A DNA stretch of 64,000 nucleotides, from NCBI GenBank assembly GCA_032622095.1, contig CP136069.1:67913319-67977318 (forward strand). The letters are read 5' to 3'. Both the position numbers and the translations under genes were made by a program. The stretch's first letter is position 1; each line of letters starts with the position of its first letter. This DNA comes from Siphonodentalium dalli (Eukaryota; Mollusca; Scaphopoda; Gadilida; Siphonodentaliidae). Below, in pieces: positions 10,407 to 22,400 of the stretch. The notes under the pieces were generated by a model. It saw nothing but the letters and a program-made list of their open reading frames with translations. It did not search any database and was not told the origin of the DNA.

Positions 10407-12480
10407 ACTTGAGTCTTATTTGTCTTCCTGCCCCCAAGTATTGACCCATTTTATATCCCCGTAACAAAGTTATTGGGGGTATTTTTGGTATCAGCTTAGT
10501 CATCAGTCTTAGTGTCTGTTCGAGGACTCAACTTGAGCGAAGCTTGTATTCATTCATTTTTATGTTTACCCATACCATAGTGTCGTTGTCCGGATTGACC
10601 ATTCGTCGTTCATCCGTCTGTCTGTCCGTCTGTCTGTCCGTAGACACTTTACGAGTAATGCGATAACTCAAACATTTTCTTTCCGATCGGAACCAAATTT
10701 CGTATATGGGTTTCTCAGCCCAAAATACAGATCGAGTTCGAATATGGGTTTGATCCGATTAATTTTAAAGGAGTTATGACCTTTTTTCGAGAAACAAAAT
10801 AAAAAATAAAAAAATTCGATTTTTTTCAGATTTAGCTCCTTACTAAATTTAGCATATACAAATATTAAATTTTGTTTGGACTTTAATAACAATAAAAAAA
10901 AAAATTAAATAATAAAAAAAAATTGAGACTTTCATTTATTTTAGTTTTATACGATTAATTAGGTGTGATATCCTGTTTTGAAAATATGAAGATTTTATTG
11001 CAATAGTTTCATGTAATATAATGATATCAATAAATTACCATGTGATCATCCAACATCCAGAGTATATGAGAGGACATTTTATAGATGTTGTCATTCCAAG
11101 TGAAATATGTTATGAAATGAGTGATGACATATGATACAGAGCTCTGGTGGGTCAAGATAACCAACACTGGTGGCTGGCTGTTTGTTTATTCTAACTGTCA
11201 AATTGATTAATGGCAGCATAAGACTGGTGTTTCTCCTATTCTTGAAATTTCATTACAGGGTGAGATAAGGGCCCCCCTCACCTATATAAGTGTCTTCTAA
11301 ATTTCATTAATTTGCTTCAAAAATAATTAATCCTTTCCAAGGTTTCCATAGACACATGCTATAATGTACATGGACTCTTCCTCATATCTCTTAATATCTA
11401 TTGGGTATCTTTGCACACTATTCACTTCTATCAATATTGGTATTGACTGATTAATTGATTTTTGAAAAATATATTAACCCTTCAGACACGTGCTTTCAAT
11501 TTGAAATTAAAATAACAGCTGATAGCCAATATGATTTATCTATGCAATGGGAAACAGGCAGATAAATATACATGACTATTGTAAGTGATGACTTGTTTTG
11601 AAAATCAATATGGTAGATATTAGTATTTCCAGGAACCTTATTTTCCCATTTGTTCATATTTTCATGGTTGATTGAATTTTAGGGGCTACAGAGCACTTAG
11701 AAGATTAACATTGAAGGTTGTGGCTTTTAGTGTCCAAGCTACTTGTAAAACATTGTGATGTGTGAAACCATTTAATTGAGGGCTAACTTACTTTCTTTTA
11801 TATGAACGATTTAGTGGTCATAGGGGCCAGCATCCTCATCATATTATGTCTGTATAACATTATAAATACTTTGAATTGTATAAACTACATATATTTTTGA
11901 AAACCATACACCCCTGTTATGAAACACTTAATCTTATTTAATACACAGGTCAGATCTGATCTTATATCTGTCCATGTTTGATAAACAAATAACTGGGGAG
12001 AAGAGAGGGGGGTAATTAAAGTACCATTTAAATATGAGATGGAATCCCCTACATGTATGTCGTTCTAAGCAGTCTGGCTTGTCAACAAATTATAATTTTT
12101 CTTTAGAAGTGAATAAATTTTGAATATCTGGCATGTCAAAAGTGGCAAAGATAGGGATTTATCACTTTTGCTTCCAATAACTCCTAAACATGTCCTCCGA
12201 AATCACTAAACCATTGGATCTCACAGTGAGAGGTCCTTGGGTGATTAGGGACAGAGTTATGAGATTTAAAACTACTCCTCCCCACCCCAAATACTAACCC
12301 TTTCTTAAGACAAATTATTTGAGCTTTTGATTTCAAGTTGGGTACTGATATATGGATTAATACCTGTGATCATATCTTTGACAAATTATCAGTTATGGCT
12401 AGTCGCTATCGCCAAGGTATGGGTTAAACATCTGCCGATCGTGATCAGCCTCTCGTTCAATCAATTTTTTTAAACTTGGC
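10407..12480. other. Post-ALG6 region: 3' UTR plus dispersed repeat, otherwise nothing recognised
   Basis: Candidate ALG6 3' UTR. From about 10560 a repeat begins with tandem gtctgtccgtctgtctgtccg-like text, runs into A-rich sequence and ends near 10960. From 10960 to 12480 the sequence is AT-rich with no exon, hairpin or repeat I could support. Confidence 0.4.
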
Positions 12481-12485
12481 ACAGA

Positions 12486-13328
12486 TATAATAATAATGAT
12501 AATTCTTATATAGCGCGTATCCCTGCGAGGGCCCTAAGCGCTTCACATTATTACCCCAGCTGTTGAGTAATGCCATGTTGAGCAATCCTTAAACGCATGC
12601 TGCCATAATGGCGCTACACAAGATTGCTCTTGGCTTACACTTACCCAACAACCAGGTCCCTATTTCTCGTCTAGGTACGACAAAGCGACCACAGTACAAG
12701 TGACCTTGCCCAAGGGTCACAACCTGGCGCGAGATTTGAAACATCGTGTGGCTATATATAGCACACACACACCGCTTAATCTGGCCAAGTTACTGTTTTG
12801 GAGACGATAGTCCACCGGCCGGGCGCGAACTCACGCCGGTGCAGTAACACCATTAACCCTTTACCCAACAGAACGGCCCTGTGCCAATGCATTCTCTTAT
12901 ATATGCGAGTCGACCATAGGTCGCCTCGCATATATAAGAGAATGCATTGGCTTAACACATATTAAAAATGATAAAATTGTCAAAGAATGTAGTAAAATAT
13001 TATAAAAATTGTTAAAAAATGTAAGAAAAAATTATAAAATTGTTAAAGAATGTAAGAAAATTTTTGTTTAGGCCAATGCATTCTCTTATATATGCGAGGC
13101 GACCTATGGTCGACTCGCATATATAAGAGAATGCATTGGCACAGGGCATAACTGTAACCATCACAATGTGGTCAATGAACCGGTTCCAATGATATCCGTA
13201 TTTGTATGGTGTTATTGAGACAGACCGAAGATATTCTAGGCTGTTGAAGCTTTATTTGGGCGTTTTTGGCCGTTTTGTTGGGTAAAGGGTTAAAAGTCTG
13301 ACACTCTAACCACTGGGCTACCACTTCC
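12486..13328 (-). mobile_element. tRNA-derived SINE, split by a MITE
   Basis: Read on the - strand, the head starts near 13328 with GTAGCCCAGTGGTTAGAGTG (A box) and continues after the MITE with CGTGAGTTCGCGCC (B box). The body contains AGCGCTTAGGGCCCTCGCAG and the tail is an ATT/ATC simple repeat at 12486-12500. The family A MITE (12857-13289) sits in the tRNA-like head at a TTAA site. Confidence 0.75.
12857..13289. mobile_element. MITE family A (piggyBac-like), copy 2, inside a SINE
   Basis: TTAA at 12853-12856 and 13290-13293, same ends as the 5640 copy. It interrupts a tRNA-derived SINE within its tRNA-like head. Confidence 0.88.
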
Positions 13329-13329
13329 A

Positions 13330-14117
13330 GATATTATGGGCACATGTGCACCTGCAATTATGAGATTGTGGAGTTATCCCAATTTGTAAACTTATAAATT
13401 TTTCGTAACATACAGAACTTTGTCAGGGCTTGTATTCCTACATTTTTTTGTCAATTTAAAAAAAACTTGGTACAAATATTTATTACTATGCGAATCTCTG
13501 AACAATGAACTCGGTCCTACTTTTATTTTGTGGAGTTATCCCCCTTTTATTATTGAAGAAATTTTTCAGCAACATGCATCATTTTGTCCGAGCTTGTATT
13601 CCTCGTTTTTTTTTTTTTCAAAAACAATTTTGTTAATATGGCTATCCTTATTGTAGCCTAATTTCACTGTGGAGGTATACTTAGTCGAACTGGGATGGTC
13701 CAACCTTCAGTTTAAACTGAGCATATGATGTTTGTGGACTGTTCTTATATCTGTCCATTCGTCTGTTCTTTTTTAGTTTCCGGATGATAACTTTAGAACC
13801 TATAGTCATCCTGAATTCAACTTTTATAGTTATATAAGATATAAACTTGTTTTTAGAATAAACGAGCATATGCTCGTAACAGTAAAAATGCTATGGTTTG
13901 TGTCAGTTCCTCATATATTATTTTTTTGTGCGTTTGTATTCACCTCAACCATTTTTAATGCGTGGTACTCACCAACCTCGAAACCATGTGATTCCTCACC
14001 GTGGTAACTATAATAGTTCAATTCAGGATGTACCTGACCTGATCATTGATCAACTGCATTCTCTTTTGAATTTTAAGACACAATGCACATTAGCCTGTAA
14101 TTAGTGTGTCTGTCATT
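13330..14117. other. No gene recognised
   Basis: AT-rich. Fragments of dispersed repeats related to about 2450-2640 and 2760-2840 (shared ACTTGGCACAGATAT-like and gtatacttagt-like text). No exon or hairpin supported. Confidence 0.35.
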
Positions 14118-14215
14118 TTCAGAATCGGGTCCCCAGAGGGTGAATTTAATGATGCTATCCCGCATAGCAGGCTAGCATCACCAAATTTACCCTCTGGTAA
14201 CCTCATTCTGCTAAG
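14118..14215. mobile_element. MITE family D, copy
   Basis: Hairpin with CCCCAGAGGGTGAATTTAAT and mirror ATTTACCCTCTGG. Confidence 0.7.
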
Positions 14216-14339
14216 GCATCAACTGCTATATGAGACCTAGGATTAGATTGAAGGTTCCCCAGTTGAAGTTTGTGATGTTCACCCATTAGTCACCTCGATT
14301 ATGCAATTTATCTTCTGCAAATTAGGGGATATAGAAACT

Positions 14340-14460
14340 TCCCAGAAGTAACTGAAAATGTTCTTCCCAGAAGATGAGGCCTAAGCAGAATGAGGTCCCC
14401 AGAGGGTGAATTTGGTGATGCTAGTTACTGTGCTGGATAGCATCACTCATTCTGCAAATG
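14340..14460. mobile_element. MITE family D, copy
   Basis: Carries CTTCCCAGAAGATGAGGCCT and the left arm. The right arm is shortened to CATCACTCATTCTGC. Confidence 0.6.
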
Positions 14461-15239
14461 ATATTCACACTATTTGCAAACTTGAATGCACACATTTGCC
14501 CATGAATTACAACACAAGTTCTCAGAATATGAAACACTTGGAAGGCTTTTAATTGAATTATATTAGAAAGAATAACTTTTTAAAGAACTATTCATTGTAC
14601 TCTTTTTGGCATTGGCCATTTAAAATTGTGGTAATTTTCTACAATTCCTCTACTCTTTATAGTAGAACCATAATGAATATCAAGGTTCCAGGGATGGCTG
14701 TAAAAAATTGACGTGGAAATACTCAATTGTGTTGCTATATTCCTATACATTTGTGAAAAGGTAAGACCCCAGGCTGTTTCTTTAGCTTATTTCTACCCCA
14801 ATGCTTTGACAAAATATAAAGAATTATATCAAATTCAACCCGGCAAATGTCAAGGTATTTAGCGAATATAACTGCTACTATACCAACCGTTCCATTCTGT
14901 CAAAATAAATTTTAACACTTTATTTCTGTTGAATTCGTAGTACAGGTTGCAACATAAAACTAGGAGATGCGTGTTTTCGAATGGTCGGTGTGGGTATGGG
15001 TCATACAAAATGCTGTTCTGGTTTTGATGTTTATTAGCACTAATTGTGGTCACAGGGAGAACTGAATGTATATGACAATGAATGAGAAATCTACAAGCGG
15101 TACTGACAAAATAATCTACACAAATAAAGGGCCAGGAACCTACGTCATAATTTACTCGAAAATAGCGACAAAATATCACACCTGGTAATTTCAATATTAG
15201 TTTTTATTTACATTTTACAAAGATATCAGCAAGTTATTA

Positions 15240-15384
15240 CAGTAATGCCCTAAATAATCAACTCCTTAACCACAGCACTGAGAGCTTTCCATTGAATGGC
15301 AACAAGTCATATTTCCGACTAAATCCTGAAAAGTTACCCATAATTCTGCTGTGGTTAAGGAGTTGATTATTTAGGGCATTACTG
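15240..15384. mobile_element. MITE family C (Tc1/mariner-like), copy 2
   Basis: Flanked by TA on both sides (15238-15239, 15385-15386). Ends CAGTAATGCCC; 145 bp. The best preserved copy. Confidence 0.82.
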
Positions 15385-15512
15385 TAGACTAATGAGCCGC
15401 CCTAACAACTCAACTCAGATACTGCAAAAGCCAGATATCGAACATTTGTTTTAAAGTAGATTTTGGCATTAAAATTTCAAAAAATCGAAAAATGGTGAAC
15501 AGTCATGTTTAA

Positions 15513-15765
15513 CCCTTCCATGACTGGAGCTTCATGACATTTTGTAAAATCCCTGTGCTAATACATTCTATTATATATGTGAGTCTCCCATAGGGATCCT
15601 CACATATATAAGAGAATACATAGGCCTAACAATATTAACATTGATCTTGTAAGCCAGTGCATTGTCTTATATATACGAGGCCCTCTATTGGAGACTTGCA
15701 TATATAAGAGAATACAGTGGCACAGGATCTTCAATGTTGCACCAGTGCAGCTCCCGTCATGAAAG
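15513..15765. mobile_element. MITE family B, copy 2
   Basis: Left TTAA at 15509-15512. The right end reads CTCCCGTCATGAAAG without a TTAA. About 50 bp of similar sequence (agattttggcatta...) flanks it on both sides, so it may sit in a small duplication. Confidence 0.65.
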
Positions 15766-17639
15766 AAGATTTTGGCATTACAATTTCATAACCTCAAAAA
15801 CTGGTGACCGAAGTCACTTGACATTTATATCTTCTCAGCAGACATGTTTATATGGGGAAGAGATTCATAGTGAGCTAGCACAAAATGATACAATGCTCAT
15901 TTGCTGTCTTTTTTGGTTGAGTTATTAATATACATGATTGTGAAGAAAAAAACGATAAATAATCACTTTGATATGAGACAATTTGCCGCCATTTTCGAGA
16001 AAATTATGACGTATTTACAACGTTCCCGACCATGAAATATAGGGCACCAAAAATGTTGCCCACAAAAGCAGGATTTCCTTGATTTATACTTATCAACACA
16101 TGATTGACAAATACATGTTTCATCCCCCATTCCACCTAGAGTCTAGGCATTCAGAGGCTCCAAATAACAAATGACGAATAATTTTAGGCTCATATAATTT
16201 GGGGGGGGGGGGGTAAAAAAAAAAATCCGAACACACGAGTGTGCAAGAGCACCCAAAAGCTATTTTTTCCAAACAAAACAATACTTCCTCCATTATTTTC
16301 CAACGATTTTTTAGAGATAATGTAATTTTAACATAAAACTACATTTTTTAGACAGTCAGTATAGATTGTTTCTTGTAAAATTACTAAATACCCTGTACAT
16401 GTCAGTCTTGGTCAGTCTGGCCATAAAATGCATGGACACATTGCATAAGCAATAATTGCCATGTCAAACTGGGCTTAGATCATATACACCGACATGTAAT
16501 AGGTAGTTAATAGGAAACGGACCATAAGTGGTGAAAATTGTAATATTCTTCCGATAATAGGGGGGGGGGGGGGTGGTTCAAAAATGCCAAATGCCGAAAT
16601 GGAAAATATTGAGGGATGGGTGGTTCCCAAAATATGGCCACAGTAAAAAAGTATCATATTTGTCTGAAAAGTTTTCCTGACTTTTTCGCCCCTGTATAAT
16701 TCAGAAATAGTTTTACCATTCAATCAATTGTCTGAGCAAATAGTATGTAAATTTCACAATTATACTGCCGATATGAGTAATAGTTGTTCCAGCCTGAAGA
16801 TATGGCTTAAAGAGGGTTATGATTTAACTGTCAAGATAGGATGGTGATTATGCATTAAATACTATTTATCCTTAAAGATATATTCCAGATTCCAGACCAA
16901 ATTTTACGAAACTGATTTAACTTTTTATTCAGATTCTATAAAATAACATTTTTTTATTCAGATTCTATAAATAACACCTTTAGAATAAGAATTTACAAGA
17001 AAAGTGCTATATTTTTATCTTAAAGTTTCTGTGCATTAATATCATATAGTTTTGATGATTCAGAGGGTCACCAAAAAATAATTTGTTAATTTTTCAATAA
17101 CAAAATAATATTCTGTGGTATCTATGGGTCCAGTTTACATGTCATATTTCGTTTTCAACAGAATAAAGCAAAAGCATTTTTAAATGAATTTTGTTATGTT
17201 GTTGTTGTAACTGGAGGTCTGGAATCCTGCACACATCTTTAAATTCTTGGAAAATTAAAATCGAATGAGGTTTCTGCGTTCTAACTGCCTTTATCAATAT
17301 CCGACAGGCAAGAACATAGCCCTTACTGACACTGAATCAAAAAGAAATCTATTAATATTAAAGATGGATTATCTCTTCATAAACAAATTTAAAATAGTTT
17401 TGTGTGTATAAAATAATAAATGTGATGTGAAGACCTCTTTCCGGAAATGCTTCTATCAATTAATATTTATTTTATTTCGAATATATTCTGATAAAATGAA
17501 CTGATCAAAAGGGACATATATTTGTTCTAAGTTTAGGCGATGTTAGATAGTGATAGAGATTATTAGAGTTCTCCGATGTCAAATGTCCCAGATTGATTGT
17601 ATTGTGTTATTCCATAGTTGTAAGCGATAATGAATCTAA
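15766..17639. other. No gene; repeat pieces and G tracts
   Basis: Contains poly-G runs (16200, 16561). A stretch near 16330-16400 (CAGTATAGATTGTTTCTTGT) recurs inverted near 39840-39870, so part is a dispersed repeat. The rest shows nothing. Confidence 0.4.
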
Positions 17640-17643
17640 TTAA

Positions 17644-18112
17644 AGGTACTCAACCCGTAAAGAGGGTCCCCATCTCAACAGATTCCAACAACAACAATCC
17701 GATCGGAGGGTCCTATATTACTATTTCTTTGGCTTTGGGGGTAAAAAATATTTGATTCGAGTCGAGGAACCCATCAAACAAAGCTCAGAGTTATTAGATA
17801 TTGATTTTTGAAATTTGTTATAAACTCGAGATGCGTACTACTAACTGCCGTAATCTGCTCTGGATGTGTTCTCCAAATCTATTCAAACAGACAAGGATGG
17901 AAAACTCTAAAATCAAGTGGTAATTTTAACGTAATTTTGACTGAGTTCTGGGCCAGATAGTATTCCCGATAATGAAAAATAATAGATTTCTAAAATCGAT
18001 ATCTAACAAATCTGAGCTTTGATGGGTGACTTCCTCGACTCGAATCAAATATGTTTTACCCCCGAAGCCATTGAAATAGTAATTGAGAGGAGTTTTATCG
18101 GGTTGAGTACCT
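17644..18112. mobile_element. Foldback MITE with AGGTACTCAACCCG ends
   Basis: TTAA at 17640-17643 and 18113-18116. The inverted arms continue inward with mismatches. A truncated relative is at about 38345-38767. Confidence 0.7.
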
Positions 18113-18589
18113 TTAACGTTTATTTGTGGCAAATTTACAGATAAAAATTTCTGGTCACTGTTAACAGTAACCACTGTTGGTCATTAGCTGCTAAACGATC
18201 ACACGTTTTTATACCAGAAAATATTCGAAATATAATCAATATTAATCGATAGAAGCGTTTCCGGACAGGGGGCTTCGATTTATATCTTAAATGTTATACT
18301 CCGGAAATTATCAAATACATGTTGACAAAGAGATAGACCATCATTAAAACCACAGGTTCAGTTTCATCTTTAGAATTATAAAGAACGTCCAAACATTATT
18401 AAAATATACAAGCATTCAAGGTATATTGTAACTCATTCACTTTTCTTGAAGACATGCAAACACTAGCCATTTTTACAGAGCATCTCCACAATATCATGAA
18501 CATGAATTCATCTCTGACTTCAGTCTTGTTTCATCTTTACTAGCACTGACTCATCTAACCTGGATCAACAGTATACCTTCATCAAACCA

Positions 18590-19023
18590 CTAAGGGACGT
18601 GGCTAGATGGTTGGGTGGAGGTGTCCACCTTCCCATTTCCAACTGCACCCCCTCTCCCTCAACCAGACCTATTAAACTCCCGGTTTTGCAGAATCAGAAT
18701 TCTATTTGTGAACCCCATCCCCATTGGGTTGGAACTTTCCAAGTGGTACCTCAAGCCTTCCAACTGTTGAAAATTTCTAAGCTGACACCCCTCTAAGATT
18801 TGATAATTTCCAAATAATGGCCATTTCAAGACATAATTTTTAACAAAAATTAGAAAAATGCTGCTGTTGGTCTAAAACAACAGATTCCTCGTTTGACCTA
18901 TATGTGGTGCAAAATTTCAAACTAATGGGTCAGGCAAAAAAATTCCAACTGTTGCACATTTTGACGAAAGTTGGTAGGGGTTAGACATCCCCTCCCAACA
19001 CATCCCTTTCGCCACATCCCTGA
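18590..19023. repeat. Weak inverted-ended repeat
   Basis: Begins AGGGACGTGGCTAGATGGTT and ends with CCCTTTCGCCACATCCCT, a degraded inverted pair. C-rich inside. Downstream of the ShK gene's stop. Confidence 0.45.
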
Positions 19024-19079
19024 AACCACTGTTCTGCTCGGATATTTACACGACTCTTGGCTAAGACTCCTGCAGTTGA

Positions 19080-19335
19080 TTGTGATTGATTGTTTGTCAG
19101 GATTTGCTCAGAATCCTCGCTGTTGATTGGTTACTTATTTAGATGTGCTCAGAATCCTCGCTGTTGATTGGCTGTTTTACTTTGGTGTGGTGAGAAGAGA
19201 ATCCTTGCTGTTGATTGGTTGTTTTTCTTTGGTGTGGTGAGAAGAGAACCTTGCTGTTGATTGGTTGTTTTATTTTGGTGTGCTGAGAATCCATGTTTAT
19301 TTTGGTGTGCACGTTTGGCAGGAGACTGAACACAG
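19080..19335. repeat. Minisatellite, unit about 45-60 bp, overlapping the ShK gene end
   Basis: About five units around GAATCCTCGCTGTTGATTGG and TTTACTTTGGTGTGGTGAGA. The last unit overlaps the terminal ShK exon's final codons (GTGTGC/TTTTGGTG), so the array probably arose from the 3' end of the gene. Confidence 0.75.
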
Positions 19336-19415
19336 CATTCGTAATCGGATGTTGTATTTACAGTAGCCGTTCTCAGCCCAGAACTGACAAGAACGTTCAT
19401 TAAAATCTGTACAAC
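19297..19415 (-). CDS. ShK domain terminal exon
   Basis: Acceptor CTCTTTTGCAG. Six cysteines spaced x7, x8, x9, x3, x2, with the classic FWAENGYC centre and C-terminal CSVSCQTC, then TPK and TAA. The TAA lies inside an AATAAA hexamer and another AATAAA (rc of 19269-19274) follows within 30 bp. The 3' UTR therefore falls in the 19.1-19.3 kb minisatellite. Confidence 0.9.
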
Positions 19416-22400
19416 CTGCAAAAGAGATATTGATATCTGTATGTTTAGACCAATGCCTGAAGGGGTCGTGTCACCACCCACTTTTTCTGGTATGCATGAT
19501 TCAGGTGATTTTAAGCACAGGTATTTGGCACAATTGACCCCACTACCCCAAAGACATATATATAAGACATATATGTTATCGCTGCAGTGAATTGATCTGC
19601 CCATAATATCACGTCTCATTGAAGAGGTCAGATCGCTGGATCAAACAAGCCGCCGAAGGCGTGGAGTTTGATCTAGCGATCTGACCTCTTCAACGAGACG
19701 TGATGGAAAGCCCAGATCAATTCACCGCAGCGATAACAGGTTTATTATATGACAATCTTTTTATTTAAAAAGCACAATTTATGTAATTAATTATGAAATG
19801 AAACCACATGAAGGCCACTAGCTAGTAACAAAAATAAAGAAGGAACTGTTTTTTGTGTAATAAATAATCCTGATTTTTACGGACAAGCGCAGTATGCGAG
19901 ATTGAGAAGGGTGGTATGACAATGGATCAAACTGTAGCTGATCCGATGGTTGGGAAATGATCGCTTTACTATAGTGGTATTGGGGAAAGAAAACTTTATC
20001 GGTTGATTGTATCAAAAGTTACAGGCACCAGGACAGAACAATTCTGGCCAAGATTTCTGGTCGGACATTTATTGGGCATATCGGCTGAAAAACATTTACG
20101 ATCAGACCAGAGTATAGCCAGTTTTTGTCGGTGACATTCGTCAAGACTTACATTTGATCAATTTCTGCTAAATTTCAATTCATTTCAGCTCATAAAAGAA
20201 TCTCCCCTTGTACACATGACAGGGATATGCAGTTAAATAGCTTTCATGAAAGTGGGAGACATAATTTGTCTCCCATTTTGGCGAATGTGGGACAAATTAC
20301 GCTTCGCACATTCTTGAGAGCTAATTAACTGCATAGTGCCATAAGAGCAATAAGAAAATCTTTTATGGGTTGAAATGAATCAAAATTTATCTGAAATGTG
20401 AGTATAATACTATTGATGAATTTCAACGACGAAAAATGGCTGTCCCCTCAGAAAATTCCTTTAGTTGGTGTGCCCAGTAAATGTCCGACCAAAAAATTGG
20501 CCTGAATGTTTCTGTTCCAATGCCTGTAACTTTTGATACAATCAACCGATCGAGTCGGGTAATGTGCCAAACTGAACCATGGCCTTTCTTGAACAAGATA
20601 GTCGTTATAGTTTGATTAACTAACATAAATATTTTAGCACAGCGTGATAACAATGGGTTGTGGGAATTTGGGTCAACTGATAGATAGTTACCTTGTCATA
20701 TATATATATGTCTTTGGGTGGTGGGGTCAATTTTGCCAAATACCTGTGATTTTAAGTGGCTAATAGGTTAACATCACCAGCTTCAACTGGGGAACTTCAA
20801 TCTGATCATAGATCTCTCATAGCAGTTGAGGCCTCAGCAGAATGAAATTCCCAGAGGGTGGACTGAGTAATTATACCAACAATTTCAAACGATCTTCTTG
20901 AAAACCACGAAACAACTTCAGGGGGTCATCATATAATTAGTACTACACACATATATGCCTAACGTTGTGATCTGCTTATTGACTCTGTACCTTACTCGTA
21001 TTTAAATTCGCTCATCACCGTGCTGCGCGAATTAAAAACTGACAAAAATATTTTCATAAAAGTCCTGTACCTGATGAAGTTTTAGTTTTCAATCTTTCCT
21101 GAAGATAACTGTGTATATTAAACACCATCGATGGAAATTCACACCGAGTAGAACATAACAGCACCATCATTTGGTTGCGAAAGTGAGTGTATATGCTCGT
21201 AGTAATTATTCTGGTACGCGAATTTAAATACGAGTAAGGTAAGAAAATCCCAACGTTATAGGCACTTTTTCCTTGGCATAATAAATACATACAACTATAG
21301 CCAATTATGGTCTCGCACATGATTCATTATTTCAAAATGGTTATTCGTGAAATTCTAGTGAAGAGTAATTAACTGTTGAGTATACCTATGTTATCGATCT
21401 CGGTAACAGTTTCTGGTGGCTGTGTTGTACGTTCACTCTCTTCGTTTGCGTAATATTCTTTGTCCTCCGGACCTACATGTACATAGAAATAAAAATTCAG
21501 TGAATAGCTTACTCATTTCATTCCTGAACGGATTCTGTTTATTCATGTTGATGACATACAGTAATGCCCTAAATAATCGACTCCTTAACCACAGCAGAAT
21601 TATGGGTAATTTTTCAGGATTTAGTCGGAAATATGGCTTGTTGCCATTCATCGGAAAGCTCTCACTGAGACCTTTCCCAGCCAATAAAGCATTAAAGACC
21701 CTGTGGCAGTGCATTATCTTATATATGCCAGTCTCCCAAAGTGAGCCTCGGATATATAAGCGCTTACAAGATCAAGGTAAATATATTGTCAGGCCAATGT
21801 ATTCTTTTATATATGCGAGGTGCCCTATGGGCGACTCGCATATATAAGAGAATGCATTGGCACATGGATTTACCAAATTTCCAGGAAGCCCCATTCATGA
21901 AAGGGTTAACGGTACTAACGTAGTCGTGATAATATAAGCAGACGACAGGAAGAGAATATTGTGGATACCAATTTAGTCAGTCATTATGTTCAAAAAACAG
22001 AATGGCTCTTATTAAAAAATTATGTATGAATATACATATTATTTAAGAAATGAATGTAGTGTGTTATTGTGGGATATGGCGCTCTGGTCATTTGGGCACA
22101 TTGTGTGAATCCCACAACGACCGTATCCCATAATAACACACACCCACTACTTTTTGATGATTTATTCCCATAAAAAAGCTGAATGTACTATCTATTTTCA
22201 CAAAGTCTGCCGTAGAATTTGAGACTAGCCTATGCAGGACATTAAGTCAGCCCAATTTAAGATTTCCAAGCACTTGGCAAATTAGGTCAGCAATTTGTGA
22301 CGTCATATTCGCGTGTGTTACGGTCTGTGTGTTATTGGGGCATGAACCGGGTGACCCAATTGGCAGTACTGTTGACCAATCACCGAACGGGATTTAGTGT

